A stretch of DNA of 64,000 nucleotides from JACCTU01 sp963700495. Its GTDB lineage: Bacteria > Actinomycetota > Thermoleophilia > Gaiellales > Gaiellaceae. Below are positions 27,140 through 35,742 of the stretch, one piece after another. Numbering within the stretch: position 1 is the stretch's first letter; each line of letters begins with the position of its first letter. Location: assembly GCA_963700495.1 (NCBI GenBank), contig CAVOXT010000001.1, forward strand, positions 1,251,931 to 1,315,930, written 5' to 3'. The position numbers and the translations under genes are program-made. A model generated the notes under the pieces. It did no database searches, had not been told where the DNA came from, and saw nothing but the letters and a program-made list of their open reading frames with translations.

Positions 27140-27727
27140 CTACGCGAGTGCTGCGTCGGGCTCTTCGGCCGCGTTGCCGACCGTGATGCCCTCGCGGGCC
27201 AGCGCGAGCTGAACTTCCTCCCGCGCTTTGTAGATGCGCCACTTGACGGTGGCGAGCGTGATCTCCAGCGAGTCCGCGATCTCCGTATACGAGAGCCCGA
27301 CGATGTCGCGGAGCAGGAGCGCCATCTTTAGGTCGACGTTAAGGTTCTCGACCGCGCGCCAAACGGCGTCGATCGCCTCGTGCCGCTCGAACGGAGCGTC
27401 CAGCACTTCGAGCGGCGGGATGTCTTCGAGCGCGACGACCGCCCGCGGCCGGCGCTCCGACGCGCGGAGCTCGTCGAGCACGCGGTTCTTCGTGACCTGG
27501 AAGAGCCACGTCGTGAACTTCGAGCGGAGCGAGAACTTCGGAAGTCCCTGGAAAACGCGCAGAAACACCTCCTGCGTCAGGTCCTCGGCGAGCGAGCGGT
27601 CGCCCACGAGCCTCAACACGTAGTTGAAGACAGGCGTTTCGTAGGCCCGGAGAATCAGGGAGAAGGCTCTCTCGTCCCCACGCTGAGCCTTCCGCAGAAC
27701 TCCCAGGTCTGGCTGGTGAAGCGACAC
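27140..27727 (-). CDS. ECF-type RNA polymerase sigma factor
   Basis: 195 aa. Region 2: AYETPVFNYVLRLVGDRSLAEDLTQEVFLRVF (about 28-60) and FTTWLFQVTKNRVLDELR. Region 4: ALLLRDIVGLSYTEIADSLEITLATVKWRIYKAREEV. No anti-sigma gene adjacent. Starts GTG 22 nt after gpmI, so it is probably read through from the glycolytic operon, an unusual companion. Confidence 0.92.
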   Translation of the reverse strand: MSLHQPDLGVLRKAQRGDERAFSLILRAYETPVFNYVLRLVGDRSLAEDLTQEVFLRVFQGLPKFSLRSKFTTWLFQVTKNRVLDELRASERRPRAVVALEDIPPLEVLDAPFERHEAIDAVWRAVENLNVDLKMALLLRDIVGLSYTEIADSLEITLATVKWRIYKAREEVQLALAREGITVGNAAEEPDAALA

Positions 27728-27749
27728 GGGACGCGGCAGTATAGCCCGC

Positions 27750-29234
27750 TTACTCCAGACCGGCCAGAGTTTGGCCCGTCATCTCCACCGGCTTGTCCAC
27801 TCCGAGGAGATCGAGAGCCGTTGGAGCCAGGTCATTCAGCCCGCCGCCCTCGAGCAGCTTCAGGCCGGGCACGGTGACGATCAGCGGCACGGGATTCGTG
27901 GTGTGGGCCGTATGGGGGCTGACGCCGTCGGGCTCGAACATCTGCTCGGCGTTGCCGTGGTCGGCTGTGATCAGGCAGGCACCGCCGAGGTTTTCCACAG
28001 TTTCCACAACCCTGAGCAGGCATTCGTCCACAGTTTCCACAGCCTGGACGACCGCAGGGATGACACCCGTATGGCCGACCATGTCCGGGTTCGCGAAGTT
28101 CACGACGCCGAACGAGTAGCCCTCTTTGAGCTCCGTGCAGAAGCGTTCGGTGACCTCTCGAGCGGACATCTCGGGCTTGTGGTCGTAGCTCGGGACGTCA
28201 CGCGGGCTCGGGACGAGGATCCGAGTCTCTCCGGGCCACTCGTCCTCTCTGCCGCCGTTGAAGAAATAGGTGACGTGGGCGTACTTCTCGGTCTCGGCGC
28301 AGTGGAGCTGCCGGAGGCCGCGTGCGGCCAGGACCTCGGCGATCGTCTGGCGCACCTCCTGCTCGCCGAAGGCGACCGGGGCGTCGAGGTCGGCTCGGTA
28401 GCGCGTCATCGTCGTCAGATCGGCGCCGGCCTCGAGAAGCTTGATGGTCAATTGGCGTGCTCTGTCGGGGCGGAAGTTGAAGAAGATCGCGGCGTCCTGC
28501 GCCGGGTCGAGGCGCGGTGTGCCCTCGACGACGATCGGGAGCAGGAACTCGTCGGTGACGCCGTCGTCGTAGCTTCTTTGCACGCTGTCCAACGTGCTAT
28601 GGGCCGTCGTATGGGTACCCGTGCCCAACAGAATTGCGTCGAGCGCAATTTGCGTCCGCTCCCAGTGCTTGTCGCGGTCCATCGCGTAGTAGCGGCCCAC
28701 CACGGTCGCGATCCGCTCGGCGGGAAGCTCGGCGAGATCGCTGACCGCGGCCGTCGGCGAGACGTCGCGTCCGTCGGTGAACGCGTGGATCCACGTGCGG
28801 TCCTCCATACCCTCGCGACGCGCGAGCTCGAGCAGGGCGCGCAGGTGGTCGATGTGCGAATGGACGCCGCCGTGCGAGACCAGCCCCAGCAGGTGGACGT
28901 TCCCGCCGCGCTCGCGAGCGCGCCGAAACGCACCGACGAGTGCCTCGTTCTCGAGGAGCGACCCGTCGTGGACGGCGCGGTTGACGCGCTGGAGGTCCTG
29001 GTCGAGCACGCGGCCGCTGCCGATCGTGAGGTGGCCGACCTCGGAGTTCCCCATCTGACCCGGCGGGAGACCGACCGCCTCGCCGGAGGCGTCCAGCGTC
29101 GTGTGGGGATACTGCGCCCAGAGCCGGTCGAACACAGGAGTGTCGGCGAGCTCCACGGCGTTGCCCGGCCCGGGCGGCGCGCAGCCCCACCCGTCCAGGA
29201 TGACGAGCGCTACGACTGGTCGGCTGCTTCGCAA
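27750..29234 (-). CDS. gpmI: 2,3-BPG-independent phosphoglycerate mutase
   Basis: 494 aa alkaline-phosphatase-fold enzyme interconverting 3- and 2-phosphoglycerate with two Mn ions. LVILDGWG (9-16), GNSEVGHLTIGSGRV with the catalytic Ser, GGVHSHIDH, and ITADHGNAE are all present. The first usable start is TTG at 29234, 25 nt inside tpiA; no ATG or GTG lies between it and the conserved N-terminus. Confidence 0.95.
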   Translation of the reverse strand: MRSSRPVVALVILDGWGCAPPGPGNAVELADTPVFDRLWAQYPHTTLDASGEAVGLPPGQMGNSEVGHLTIGSGRVLDQDLQRVNRAVHDGSLLENEALVGAFRRARERGGNVHLLGLVSHGGVHSHIDHLRALLELARREGMEDRTWIHAFTDGRDVSPTAAVSDLAELPAERIATVVGRYYAMDRDKHWERTQIALDAILLGTGTHTTAHSTLDSVQRSYDDGVTDEFLLPIVVEGTPRLDPAQDAAIFFNFRPDRARQLTIKLLEAGADLTTMTRYRADLDAPVAFGEQEVRQTIAEVLAARGLRQLHCAETEKYAHVTYFFNGGREDEWPGETRILVPSPRDVPSYDHKPEMSAREVTERFCTELKEGYSFGVVNFANPDMVGHTGVIPAVVQAVETVDECLLRVVETVENLGGACLITADHGNAEQMFEPDGVSPHTAHTTNPVPLIVTVPGLKLLEGGGLNDLAPTALDLLGVDKPVEMTGQTLAGLE

Positions 29235-29932
29235 ATCGCGGCGAACGACTCGACGTCGAGCGACGCGCCCCCGACGAGCGCACCGTCGACGTTCGGCAGG
29301 GACAGGAGCTCGGACGCGTTCTCAGGCTTGACGGAGCCGCCGTAGAGGACCGGCACGTCGAGCAGGCGCTTGATCAGCTCGTGCGCCTCCTCTACCTGCT
29401 CGGACGTCGCCGTGAGGCCGGTGCCGATCGCCCAGACGGGCTCGTACGCGATCGCGAGTCGCTCGAGGTTGTCGTCCTCCACGACTGTCTTGATCGCCTC
29501 GACCTGCCGGCGGACGACGGACTCGGTCTCACCCGCTTCGCGCTCGCGCTCCGACTCGCCCACACACGCGATCACGTGCAGGCCGGCATGGAGGGATCCT
29601 TCGATCCGGAGCGCAGCAGACTCGTCGGTTTCGCCGAACAGCTGGCGGCGCTCCGAGTGCGCGATCAGCGCGCCGCCGACGCCCATGTCCTTCAGCATCC
29701 ACGGCGACACTTCGCCGGTGAACGGGCCTTCCTTCGCCCAGTGGGCGCTCTGGGCGAACACGGCGAGCTGGGTGTTCGCGAGGATGCCGATCGCATCGTG
29801 CAGCGAGGGGTACGGCGGGCAGACGATGACGTCGGCACCTTCGAATCCGTGCAGCCGGGCACGTAGGCGCGCGCAGAACTCGCGCGCCTCGGCCGGGCCC
29901 TTGTACATCTTCCAGTTGCCGGCGATGAGCAT
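29210..29932 (-). CDS. tpiA: Triosephosphate isomerase
   Basis: 240 aa barrel enzyme. GNWKMYKG with the active Lys (5-12), IAHSERRQLFGE with catalytic His, and AYEPVWAIGTGL with catalytic Glu; phosphate loop YGGSVKPEN. ATG at 29932, two nt after the pgk stop. Third enzyme gene of the gap-pgk-tpiA-gpmI operon. Confidence 0.96.
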   Translation of the reverse strand: MLIAGNWKMYKGPAEAREFCARLRARLHGFEGADVIVCPPYPSLHDAIGILANTQLAVFAQSAHWAKEGPFTGEVSPWMLKDMGVGGALIAHSERRQLFGETDESAALRIEGSLHAGLHVIACVGESEREREAGETESVVRRQVEAIKTVVEDDNLERLAIAYEPVWAIGTGLTATSEQVEEAHELIKRLLDVPVLYGGSVKPENASELLSLPNVDGALVGGASLDVESFAAICEAADQS

Positions 29933-29934
29933 GC

Positions 29935-30984
29935 TCAGGCCTCCGGGATCACGCTGACGCCCGGGAGCTCTTTCCCTTCCAGCAGCTCGAGCGAGGCGCC
30001 GCCGCCCGTCGAGACCCAGTCGACGCGATCGGCGAGGCCCGCCTCGTGCAGGGCCCGCACAGAGTCGGCGCCTCCGACGACGGTGTAGCCGTCCACCTCG
30101 GCGACCGCGGCGGCGACGGCGCGCGTCCCGTCGGCGAAGCGCGGCCACTCGAAGACGCCCATCGGGCCGTTCCAGAAGACGGTCTTCGCGCGGCGGATGC
30201 GCTCGCCGAAGTCACGTTGCGTCTCCGGGCCGACGTCCAGTCCGAGCCAGCCGTCCGGGAGCTCGTGGTACGGCACGACCTTCGTCTCCGCGTCGGGCTC
30301 GAACGCCGCTGCGGCGACGACGTCGCGGGGGAGGACGACCTCGAACTCGAAGGGGTTCGCGTCTCGCACTTCCTCCGCCATCTTTCCACCGATCAGGACC
30401 TCGTCCGCACGACCGCCGAGGTTCCGGAGGACCCCGATCTTGTCGTCGACCTTGGCTCCGCCGGAGATGAGCACGAACGGCCGCCGGACGTCGCCGAGCA
30501 GCCGGCCGAGCATCTCGAGCTCCTGTTCGAGGAGCAGCCCCGCGTACGCGGGGAGCAGCTGCGCGACGCCGACCGTCGACGCGTGTGCACGATGCGCCGA
30601 GCCGAACGCGTCGTTGACGAACAGGTCGCAGCCGTCTGCGAGCCGGCGCGCGAACTCCGGATCGTTCTTCGTCTCGCCCGGGTCGAACCGCGTGTTCTCG
30701 AGCACGACGAGCCTCTCGTCGGGAAGCAGCTCGAGCAGGCGCCCGCGCACCGGGGCGATCGAATACTTCTCGCGGTCTGCCTCGGTCTTCGGACGTCCGA
30801 GGTGCGAGCACACGCGCACCTCGACCGCACCTCGTTCGAGCAGCAGTTGCAGCGTCGGAAGCGATGCCCGGATTCGGGTGTCGTCGGCGACGCGGCCGTC
30901 TTCGAGCGGGACGTTCAGGTCGGAGCGAACCAGAACGTGCTTGCCGTCGACGTCGGCGTCGCGCACCGAGCGCGGTCGCCTCAT
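29935..30984 (-). CDS. pgk: Phosphoglycerate kinase, short form
   Basis: Makes ATP from 1,3-bisphosphoglycerate. RSDLNVPLEDGRVADDTRI, SHLGRPK, NDAFGSAHRAHAST and the C-terminal GGADSVRA and STGGGASLELLEGKELPG are standard. At 349 aa it is 40-50 residues shorter than usual. Most of the loss lies right after LIGGKMAEE, where a long helical segment (VG.SL..E...A..LL) is replaced by VRDANPFEFEVVLPRDV. The frame is continuous there, so this is not a simple indel. ATG overlaps the VOC gene stop. Confidence 0.94.
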   Translation of the reverse strand: MRRPRSVRDADVDGKHVLVRSDLNVPLEDGRVADDTRIRASLPTLQLLLERGAVEVRVCSHLGRPKTEADREKYSIAPVRGRLLELLPDERLVVLENTRFDPGETKNDPEFARRLADGCDLFVNDAFGSAHRAHASTVGVAQLLPAYAGLLLEQELEMLGRLLGDVRRPFVLISGGAKVDDKIGVLRNLGGRADEVLIGGKMAEEVRDANPFEFEVVLPRDVVAAAAFEPDAETKVVPYHELPDGWLGLDVGPETQRDFGERIRRAKTVFWNGPMGVFEWPRFADGTRAVAAAVAEVDGYTVVGGADSVRALHEAGLADRVDWVSTGGGASLELLEGKELPGVSVIPEA

Positions 30985-31352
30985 TCGCCCATGGGAATCG
31001 TCTCGAACAGCTCGATCAGGTTGCCGCTCGGGTCGCGAACGTACGCCACGCGACCGCCCCAGTCGGGCCGGTCGATCGGACCTCCGACGATCCTTTCTCC
31101 AAGCCGCGAGACCGCAGCGTCGACGTCGTCGAGCTCGAGCACGAGGAGCGTCGAGTCGCCGGGCGGACGGAGCTCGACAGCCTCCCCCTGCCCTTCGCGG
31201 GCGAAGATCGCGACCGCCGCGCCACCCGCGTCGAAGCTCGCGTACACGTCACCTTCCTCGCCGAACGCAGGCTTCAGGCCGAGCTCGTCCCGGTAGAAGC
31301 GGTGCGCCTCGCCTGCGTCGTCGACGAGCAGGCGAACCTGGCTGTACTTCAC
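30981..31352 (-). CDS. VOC/glyoxalase-fold protein inside the glycolysis operon
   Basis: 123 aa: two beta-alpha-beta-beta-beta units (KYSQVRLLVDDAGEAHRFYRDEL; LLVLELDDVDAAVSRLGER) ending YVRDPSGNLIELFETI, where the Glu is a usual metal ligand. Starts GTG overlapping the gap stop (CTGTGA) and ends overlapping the pgk start, so it is coupled both ways. Methylglyoxal clearance would suit the context, but the family is broad and the metal site is incomplete to my eye. Confidence 0.85.
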   Translation of the reverse strand: MKYSQVRLLVDDAGEAHRFYRDELGLKPAFGEEGDVYASFDAGGAAVAIFAREGQGEAVELRPPGDSTLLVLELDDVDAAVSRLGERIVGGPIDRPDWGGRVAYVRDPSGNLIELFETIPMGE

Positions 31353-32344
31353 AGCCGCTCCATCAGATCGACCAGGCGGCACGAGTAGCCCCACTCGTTG
31401 TCGTACCAGCCGAACACCTTGACGAGCGTGCCCGACACCATCGTCAGGCCGCTGTCGAAGATGCACGAGTACGACGAGTTCTGGATGTCCGTCGAGACGA
31501 GCGCGTCCTCCGAGTACTGGAGGATCCCCTCCATCTGCGCGGTGCCGGCGGCGGCGCGGAACGCTTCGTTGACCTCCTCGACGGTCGTCTCACGGCTGAC
31601 GCGCACGACGAGGTCGACGACGGATCCCGTCGGGACGGGAGCGCGCATCGACATTCCGTCGATCTTCCCCTTGAGGTCGGGCATGACGACGCCGATCGCT
31701 CGTGCGGCACCGGTGGACGTCGGGATCAGGTTGATCGCTGCGGCGCGCGCCCTGCGCAGGTCCTTGTGGGGCAGGTCGAGAATCCGCTGGTCGTTCGTGT
31801 ACGCGTGGATCGTCGTCATGAACCCCTGCTCGATCCCGAGCGTGTCGTGCAGCACCTTCGCCATCGGTGCGACGCAGTTCGTCGTGCACGACGCGTTCGA
31901 GATGATCCGGTGCGCTGCCTTGTCGTACGTGTCCTCGTTGACGCCGAGCACGAGCGTCACGTCGGGATCCGTCGCAGGCGCCGAGATGACGACCTTGGGG
32001 GCGCCGGCATCGAGGTGCAGCTGCGCCTGATCGCGCTTCGTGAAGAAGCCCGTCGACTCGAGCACGACGTCGACGCCGAGGTCGGCCCACGGAAGGTTTG
32101 CCGGGTCGCGCTCCGACAGGACCTTGAACTCTTCGCCGGCGGCGCGGATCACGCCGTCGCCTGCCTCGGCACCCCCCTCGAGCCGCCCGAGGACCGAGTC
32201 GTACGCGAGCAGGTGGGCCATCGTCTTCGCGTCGCCGAGGTCGTTGATCGCGACGACGTCGACATCGGCGCCCCTCCCGATCTTCGCGCGGAAGAAGTTC
32301 CGCCCGATCCGCCCAAACCCGTTGATCCCAACCTTGACCGCCAA
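31349..32344 (-). CDS. gap: Glyceraldehyde-3-phosphate dehydrogenase
   Basis: 331 aa, oxidises glyceraldehyde-3-phosphate with NAD. GINGFGRIGRNFFRA (6-20), catalytic Cys in SNASCTTNC (near 150), TGAARAIGVVMPDLKGK, and WYDNEWGYSCRLVD. Start is TTG at 32344 with GGGAGG 6-11 nt upstream. First gene of the operon gap-VOC-pgk-tpiA-gpmI-sigma. Confidence 0.97.
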   Translation of the reverse strand: MAVKVGINGFGRIGRNFFRAKIGRGADVDVVAINDLGDAKTMAHLLAYDSVLGRLEGGAEAGDGVIRAAGEEFKVLSERDPANLPWADLGVDVVLESTGFFTKRDQAQLHLDAGAPKVVISAPATDPDVTLVLGVNEDTYDKAAHRIISNASCTTNCVAPMAKVLHDTLGIEQGFMTTIHAYTNDQRILDLPHKDLRRARAAAINLIPTSTGAARAIGVVMPDLKGKIDGMSMRAPVPTGSVVDLVVRVSRETTVEEVNEAFRAAAGTAQMEGILQYSEDALVSTDIQNSSYSCIFDSGLTMVSGTLVKVFGWYDNEWGYSCRLVDLMERL

Positions 32345-32666
32345 CCCGAGCCTCCCACGTTTGACGTCGCTACCGCGACGAGTCTAATGAGCGCCGCAGG
32401 GGCGGGCTTCGCCCGTCCCTGCTCACGTTGTCCTCGAGAGTCGGGCGAAATCCGACCGAAGTCGTCATGGTGCGGCGAAGCCGCACGGATCTTCGCCGGA
32501 TAAGCGGCGGGTCGGAGGGGAAGCTCCGAGGACGACCTCCCCCTCCGACTTCACCACGCTCAGAACCGTGGCGCCGGACGGGGTCTGAATCCGACGCCGG
32601 ACGAGCGCAGACCCGCCGCGATCCAAGTATGGCCGCCACTTCGAGGCGAAGCAACCTCCGTCCTGA
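32345..32666 (-). other. Intergenic region between whiA and gap
   Basis: No gene seen in 322 nt. It holds a strong hairpin at 32396-32422 (GCAGGGGCGGGC / GCCCGTCCCTGC), a second at 32470-32486 (GTGCGGC-GAA-GCCGCAC), and further GC-rich inverted repeats. It probably contains the whiA terminator and the gap promoter; no confident -10/-35 found. Confidence 0.5.
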
Positions 32667-33584
32667 TTACAAGTTGGGAAACACATCCGCCAGCTCTACG
32701 AGCTTTCGTAGGCGCCGGTGAACGGACGCCTTCGGGAGCGGCGGGCGGCACTTCAGGCCGAGCTCGCGGAGCGACAGCGACGGGTGCGCGAGCCGGAGCA
32801 CTGCGAGCTCCTGGAGGCGGCCGTCGAGACGGCCGAGCTGACCTGCCTCGGACAGCTTCCGGACCGCGGTCACTTGCTCGTGCGCGGCACGGCCGGCGCG
32901 GACGAGATTCGCGTGGTCGGCGTTCGCGAGGCGGTTCGCGCGGGCGCGCGTCGCCGCGATCACCGCGTGTTCGTCCAGCGCGAGCACGAGGTCGTTCGCA
33001 CCGGCCTCGGCGAGCACGTCGGCAATCGTCTCGCTGCTCTTCGCGTATGCGATCGCGTGGCGGCCGCGGTCGAGCACCGCCAGAGGCGCGAGTGAGGCGA
33101 GGAACTCGGCGCCCTCGGCCGACGCTGTCCGGATCTCGAGGTGAGGCGCCCGTGGGCCGCTCAGCGAGCCGCCTCCGAGGAGCGCGCCGCGGAGGTACGC
33201 AGCCCGGCAGCACGCACGCCCGACAACGCGCCGGGGCGGCCGCTCGGCCGGGCGGAGCCCCGGGCCGAGGATCCCCGCATCGCTCAGCACGTCGAGCGCA
33301 CGTGCTTCGCCTGGGACGTGCACCTGGTAGCGCGTTGCCTGGTCGAAGGCCCGGCGCCGGTACGTCCTGATCTCCGCATCGACGCCGAAGGCGCGCAGCA
33401 GACCGAAGACGCGCCGCGCGACTGCGTTGCTCGAGACGTCGAAGTGGACCCCGACCTCTCCTCGCCCGAGGAGGTGCACGCTGGCCGCCGAATGCGCGAG
33501 CCCGGAAAGCTCGGCGAGCCGGTCGCAGTCGCTCGTCGGGGCGATCGCGGCGAGCTCGTTCCGAAGATCCTCAGAGAGCGGCAC
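32667..33584 (-). CDS. whiA: WhiA-type sporulation/cell-division regulator
   Basis: 305 aa. N-terminal LAGLIDADG-like domain (CCRAAYLRGALLGGGSLSGPRAPHLEIRT) and C-terminal helix-turn-helix ELAVLRLAHPSLSLRELGLKCRPPLPKASVHRRLRKL, the WhiA plan. Start GTG 33584 (PLSEDLRNELAAI). It overlaps the ogt stop by 14 nt. Upstream of gap, as in many actinobacteria. Confidence 0.93.
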   Translation of the reverse strand: MPLSEDLRNELAAIAPTSDCDRLAELSGLAHSAASVHLLGRGEVGVHFDVSSNAVARRVFGLLRAFGVDAEIRTYRRRAFDQATRYQVHVPGEARALDVLSDAGILGPGLRPAERPPRRVVGRACCRAAYLRGALLGGGSLSGPRAPHLEIRTASAEGAEFLASLAPLAVLDRGRHAIAYAKSSETIADVLAEAGANDLVLALDEHAVIAATRARANRLANADHANLVRAGRAAHEQVTAVRKLSEAGQLGRLDGRLQELAVLRLAHPSLSLRELGLKCRPPLPKASVHRRLRKLVELADVFPNL

Positions 33585-34026
33585 GTTCGAGCTCCAGGAG
33601 GCGCCGCTTGTACCCGACGCCGAGCGAACCGTATGAGCCGAGCCCGCCCGCGGCGACGACGCGGTGGCAGGGCACGACGATCGAGAACCGGTTGTGGGCG
33701 CAGAACGTCCCAGCGGCGCGCTGCGCGTTCGGGTAGCCGGCGAGCGCGGCGAGCTCGCCGTACGTGACCGTCTGGCCGTAGGGAACGGAGCGCAGGGTGG
33801 CGCAGACGGCGCGCTGAAACGGCGTGAGCCCGTCCAGGTCGAGCTCGACGTCGAGAAAGTCGTCCCGCCCGCCGGCGAAGTAGTCCCGGAAGCGCTCGCC
33901 GAGCCGATCGGAGCCAAGTAACAGTCTGTTACTTGGTCTCGGGAGCTCGCTGTGGACGAGGACGTCGCCGTCGAGCACGAGCTCGCCCACTCCCCACCCC
34001 TCCGCGACGTAGTGCACGTACCTCAC
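33571..34026 (-). CDS. ogt: Methylated-DNA--protein cysteine methyltransferase
   Basis: Suicide repair protein removing alkyl groups from O6-guanine. About 151 aa with FQRAVCATLRSVPYGQTVTYGELA (HTH) and active-site PCHRVV. GTG 34026 chosen; TTG 34029 is adjacent. Followed directly by whiA; divergent from pruA by 17 bp. Confidence 0.93.
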   Translation of the reverse strand: MRYVHYVAEGWGVGELVLDGDVLVHSELPRPSNRLLLGSDRLGERFRDYFAGGRDDFLDVELDLDGLTPFQRAVCATLRSVPYGQTVTYGELAALAGYPNAQRAAGTFCAHNRFSIVVPCHRVVAAGGLGSYGSLGVGYKRRLLELERAAL

Positions 34027-34043
34027 CAATAGAATCGTGCCCG

Positions 34044-35708
34044 ATGAGCGCCCCCGGTCTCTTCCGGCCGCCGCCTCCCCAGAACGAGCCGGTCAAGGAG
34101 TACGCGCCGGGCTCTCCGGAGCGCGCGAGCGTCCAGCAGCGGCTGAAGCTCATGCAGAGCGAACGCCTGGAGATCCCGCTCGTGATCGGCGGCGACGACG
34201 TCACGACGGGCAAGACACGAGAGGCGATCGCGCCGCACGACAAGGCCCACGTCCTCGCCGACGTACACCAGGGCGGCCCCGCCGAGGTGCAACGCGCGAT
34301 CGATGCAGCCGGCGAGGCATGGGTGGACTGGCACCGGACGCCGTGGGAGGACCGCGCCGCCGTGTTCCTCCGCGCAGCCGAGCTTCTCTCCGGCCCGTGG
34401 CGTGACACGCTCGTCGCGGCGACGATGCTCGGACAGTCGAAGACCGCGCATCAGGCCGAGATCGATGCCGCCGCCGAGCTGATCGACTTCTGGCGCTGGA
34501 ACGTCGAGTTCATGCTTCGCATCTACGACAACCAGCCGTTCTCGCCGCCGGGAGTCTGGAACCGGATGGAGTACCGGCCGCTCGAGGGCTTCGTCTTCGC
34601 GGTGACGCCGTTCAACTTCACCGCCATCGCCGGGAACCTGCCGGGCAGCGCGGCGCTGATGGGGAACACGGTCGTCTGGAAGCCGGCGACGACGGCGATG
34701 GTCTCCGCCTACTGGCTCATGCGCCTGCTCCAGGAGGCGGGCTTGCCCCCAGGCGTGATCAACCTCGTCTACGGATCGGGCGCAGAGATCGGCAACCTCG
34801 CGCTCGCGTCCGAGCACCTCGCCGGCGTCCACTTCACGGGGTCAACCGCGGTCTTCAACTCGATGTGGCAGACGATCGGAGCGAACATCGCCGACGGTCG
34901 CTACCGCAACTACCCGCGCATCGTCGGCGAGACGGGCGGCAAGGATTTCATCGTCGCGCACCCCTCCGCCGACGTCGACGCTGTCGCCACGGCGATCCTC
35001 CGCGGCTCGTTCGAGTACCAGGGCCAGAAGTGCAGCGCGGCCTCGCGGGTCTACGCGCCGTCGAACCTCTGGCCCGCGATCAGGGAGCGCCTCGAGGAGA
35101 CGGTGGCCGAGCTCAAGGTCGGCGACGTCGCCGACTTCGGGAACTTCATGGGCGCGGTGATCGACCAGAAGTCGCTCGAGACGCAGCGCAGCGCCATCAG
35201 GGACGCGCGCTCGCACGCCGAGACTGAGATCGTCGTCGGCGGAGGTGTGGACGACAGCCGCGGCTTCTTCGTCGAGCCGACCGTGATCGCGACCAAGGAC
35301 CCGAAGTTCCGGACGATGCAGGAGGAGTTGTTCGGCCCCGTGGTGACGACGTACGTCTACCCCGAGGCACAGTGGTCGGAGACCCTGGACCTCGTCGAGT
35401 CGACGTCGCCGTACGGGCTCACCGGTGCGGTCTTCTCCGAGGACCGCGCGGCGATCGACGAGGCGCAGGAGACACTCCGCTACGCGGCGGGGAACTTCTA
35501 CGTCAACGACAAGCCGACGGGCGCGGTCGTCGGCCAGCAGCCGTTCGGCGGCGGGCGCGCTTCCGGAACGAACGACAAGGCGGGGTCGATGTGGAACCTG
35601 ATCCGCTGGGTCAGCCCGCGCACGATCAAGGAGACCTTCGTGCCGCCGCGGGACTACCGCTATCCGTTCATGGGCACCGACGGTTCGGGCCCGCCCGACA
35701 AGCCCTAA
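34044..35708 (+). CDS. pruA: L-glutamate gamma-semialdehyde (P5C) dehydrogenase
   Basis: 554 aa NAD-dependent aldehyde dehydrogenase of proline degradation. GFVFAVTPFNFTAIAGNLPGSAALMGN, FTGSTAVF, GETGGKDFIVA (catalytic-Glu region) and QGQKCSAASRVYAP with active Cys are PruA-specific. Start ATG 34044; in-frame sequence upstream belongs to the divergent ogt. No proline dehydrogenase gene nearby. Confidence 0.95.
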   Translation: MSAPGLFRPPPPQNEPVKEYAPGSPERASVQQRLKLMQSERLEIPLVIGGDDVTTGKTREAIAPHDKAHVLADVHQGGPAEVQRAIDAAGEAWVDWHRTPWEDRAAVFLRAAELLSGPWRDTLVAATMLGQSKTAHQAEIDAAAELIDFWRWNVEFMLRIYDNQPFSPPGVWNRMEYRPLEGFVFAVTPFNFTAIAGNLPGSAALMGNTVVWKPATTAMVSAYWLMRLLQEAGLPPGVINLVYGSGAEIGNLALASEHLAGVHFTGSTAVFNSMWQTIGANIADGRYRNYPRIVGETGGKDFIVAHPSADVDAVATAILRGSFEYQGQKCSAASRVYAPSNLWPAIRERLEETVAELKVGDVADFGNFMGAVIDQKSLETQRSAIRDARSHAETEIVVGGGVDDSRGFFVEPTVIATKDPKFRTMQEELFGPVVTTYVYPEAQWSETLDLVESTSPYGLTGAVFSEDRAAIDEAQETLRYAAGNFYVNDKPTGAVVGQQPFGGGRASGTNDKAGSMWNLIRWVSPRTIKETFVPPRDYRYPFMGTDGSGPPDKP

Positions 35709-35742
35709 ACCGCTCGAACCCCCTCGCCGCTACGCTCGGGCC

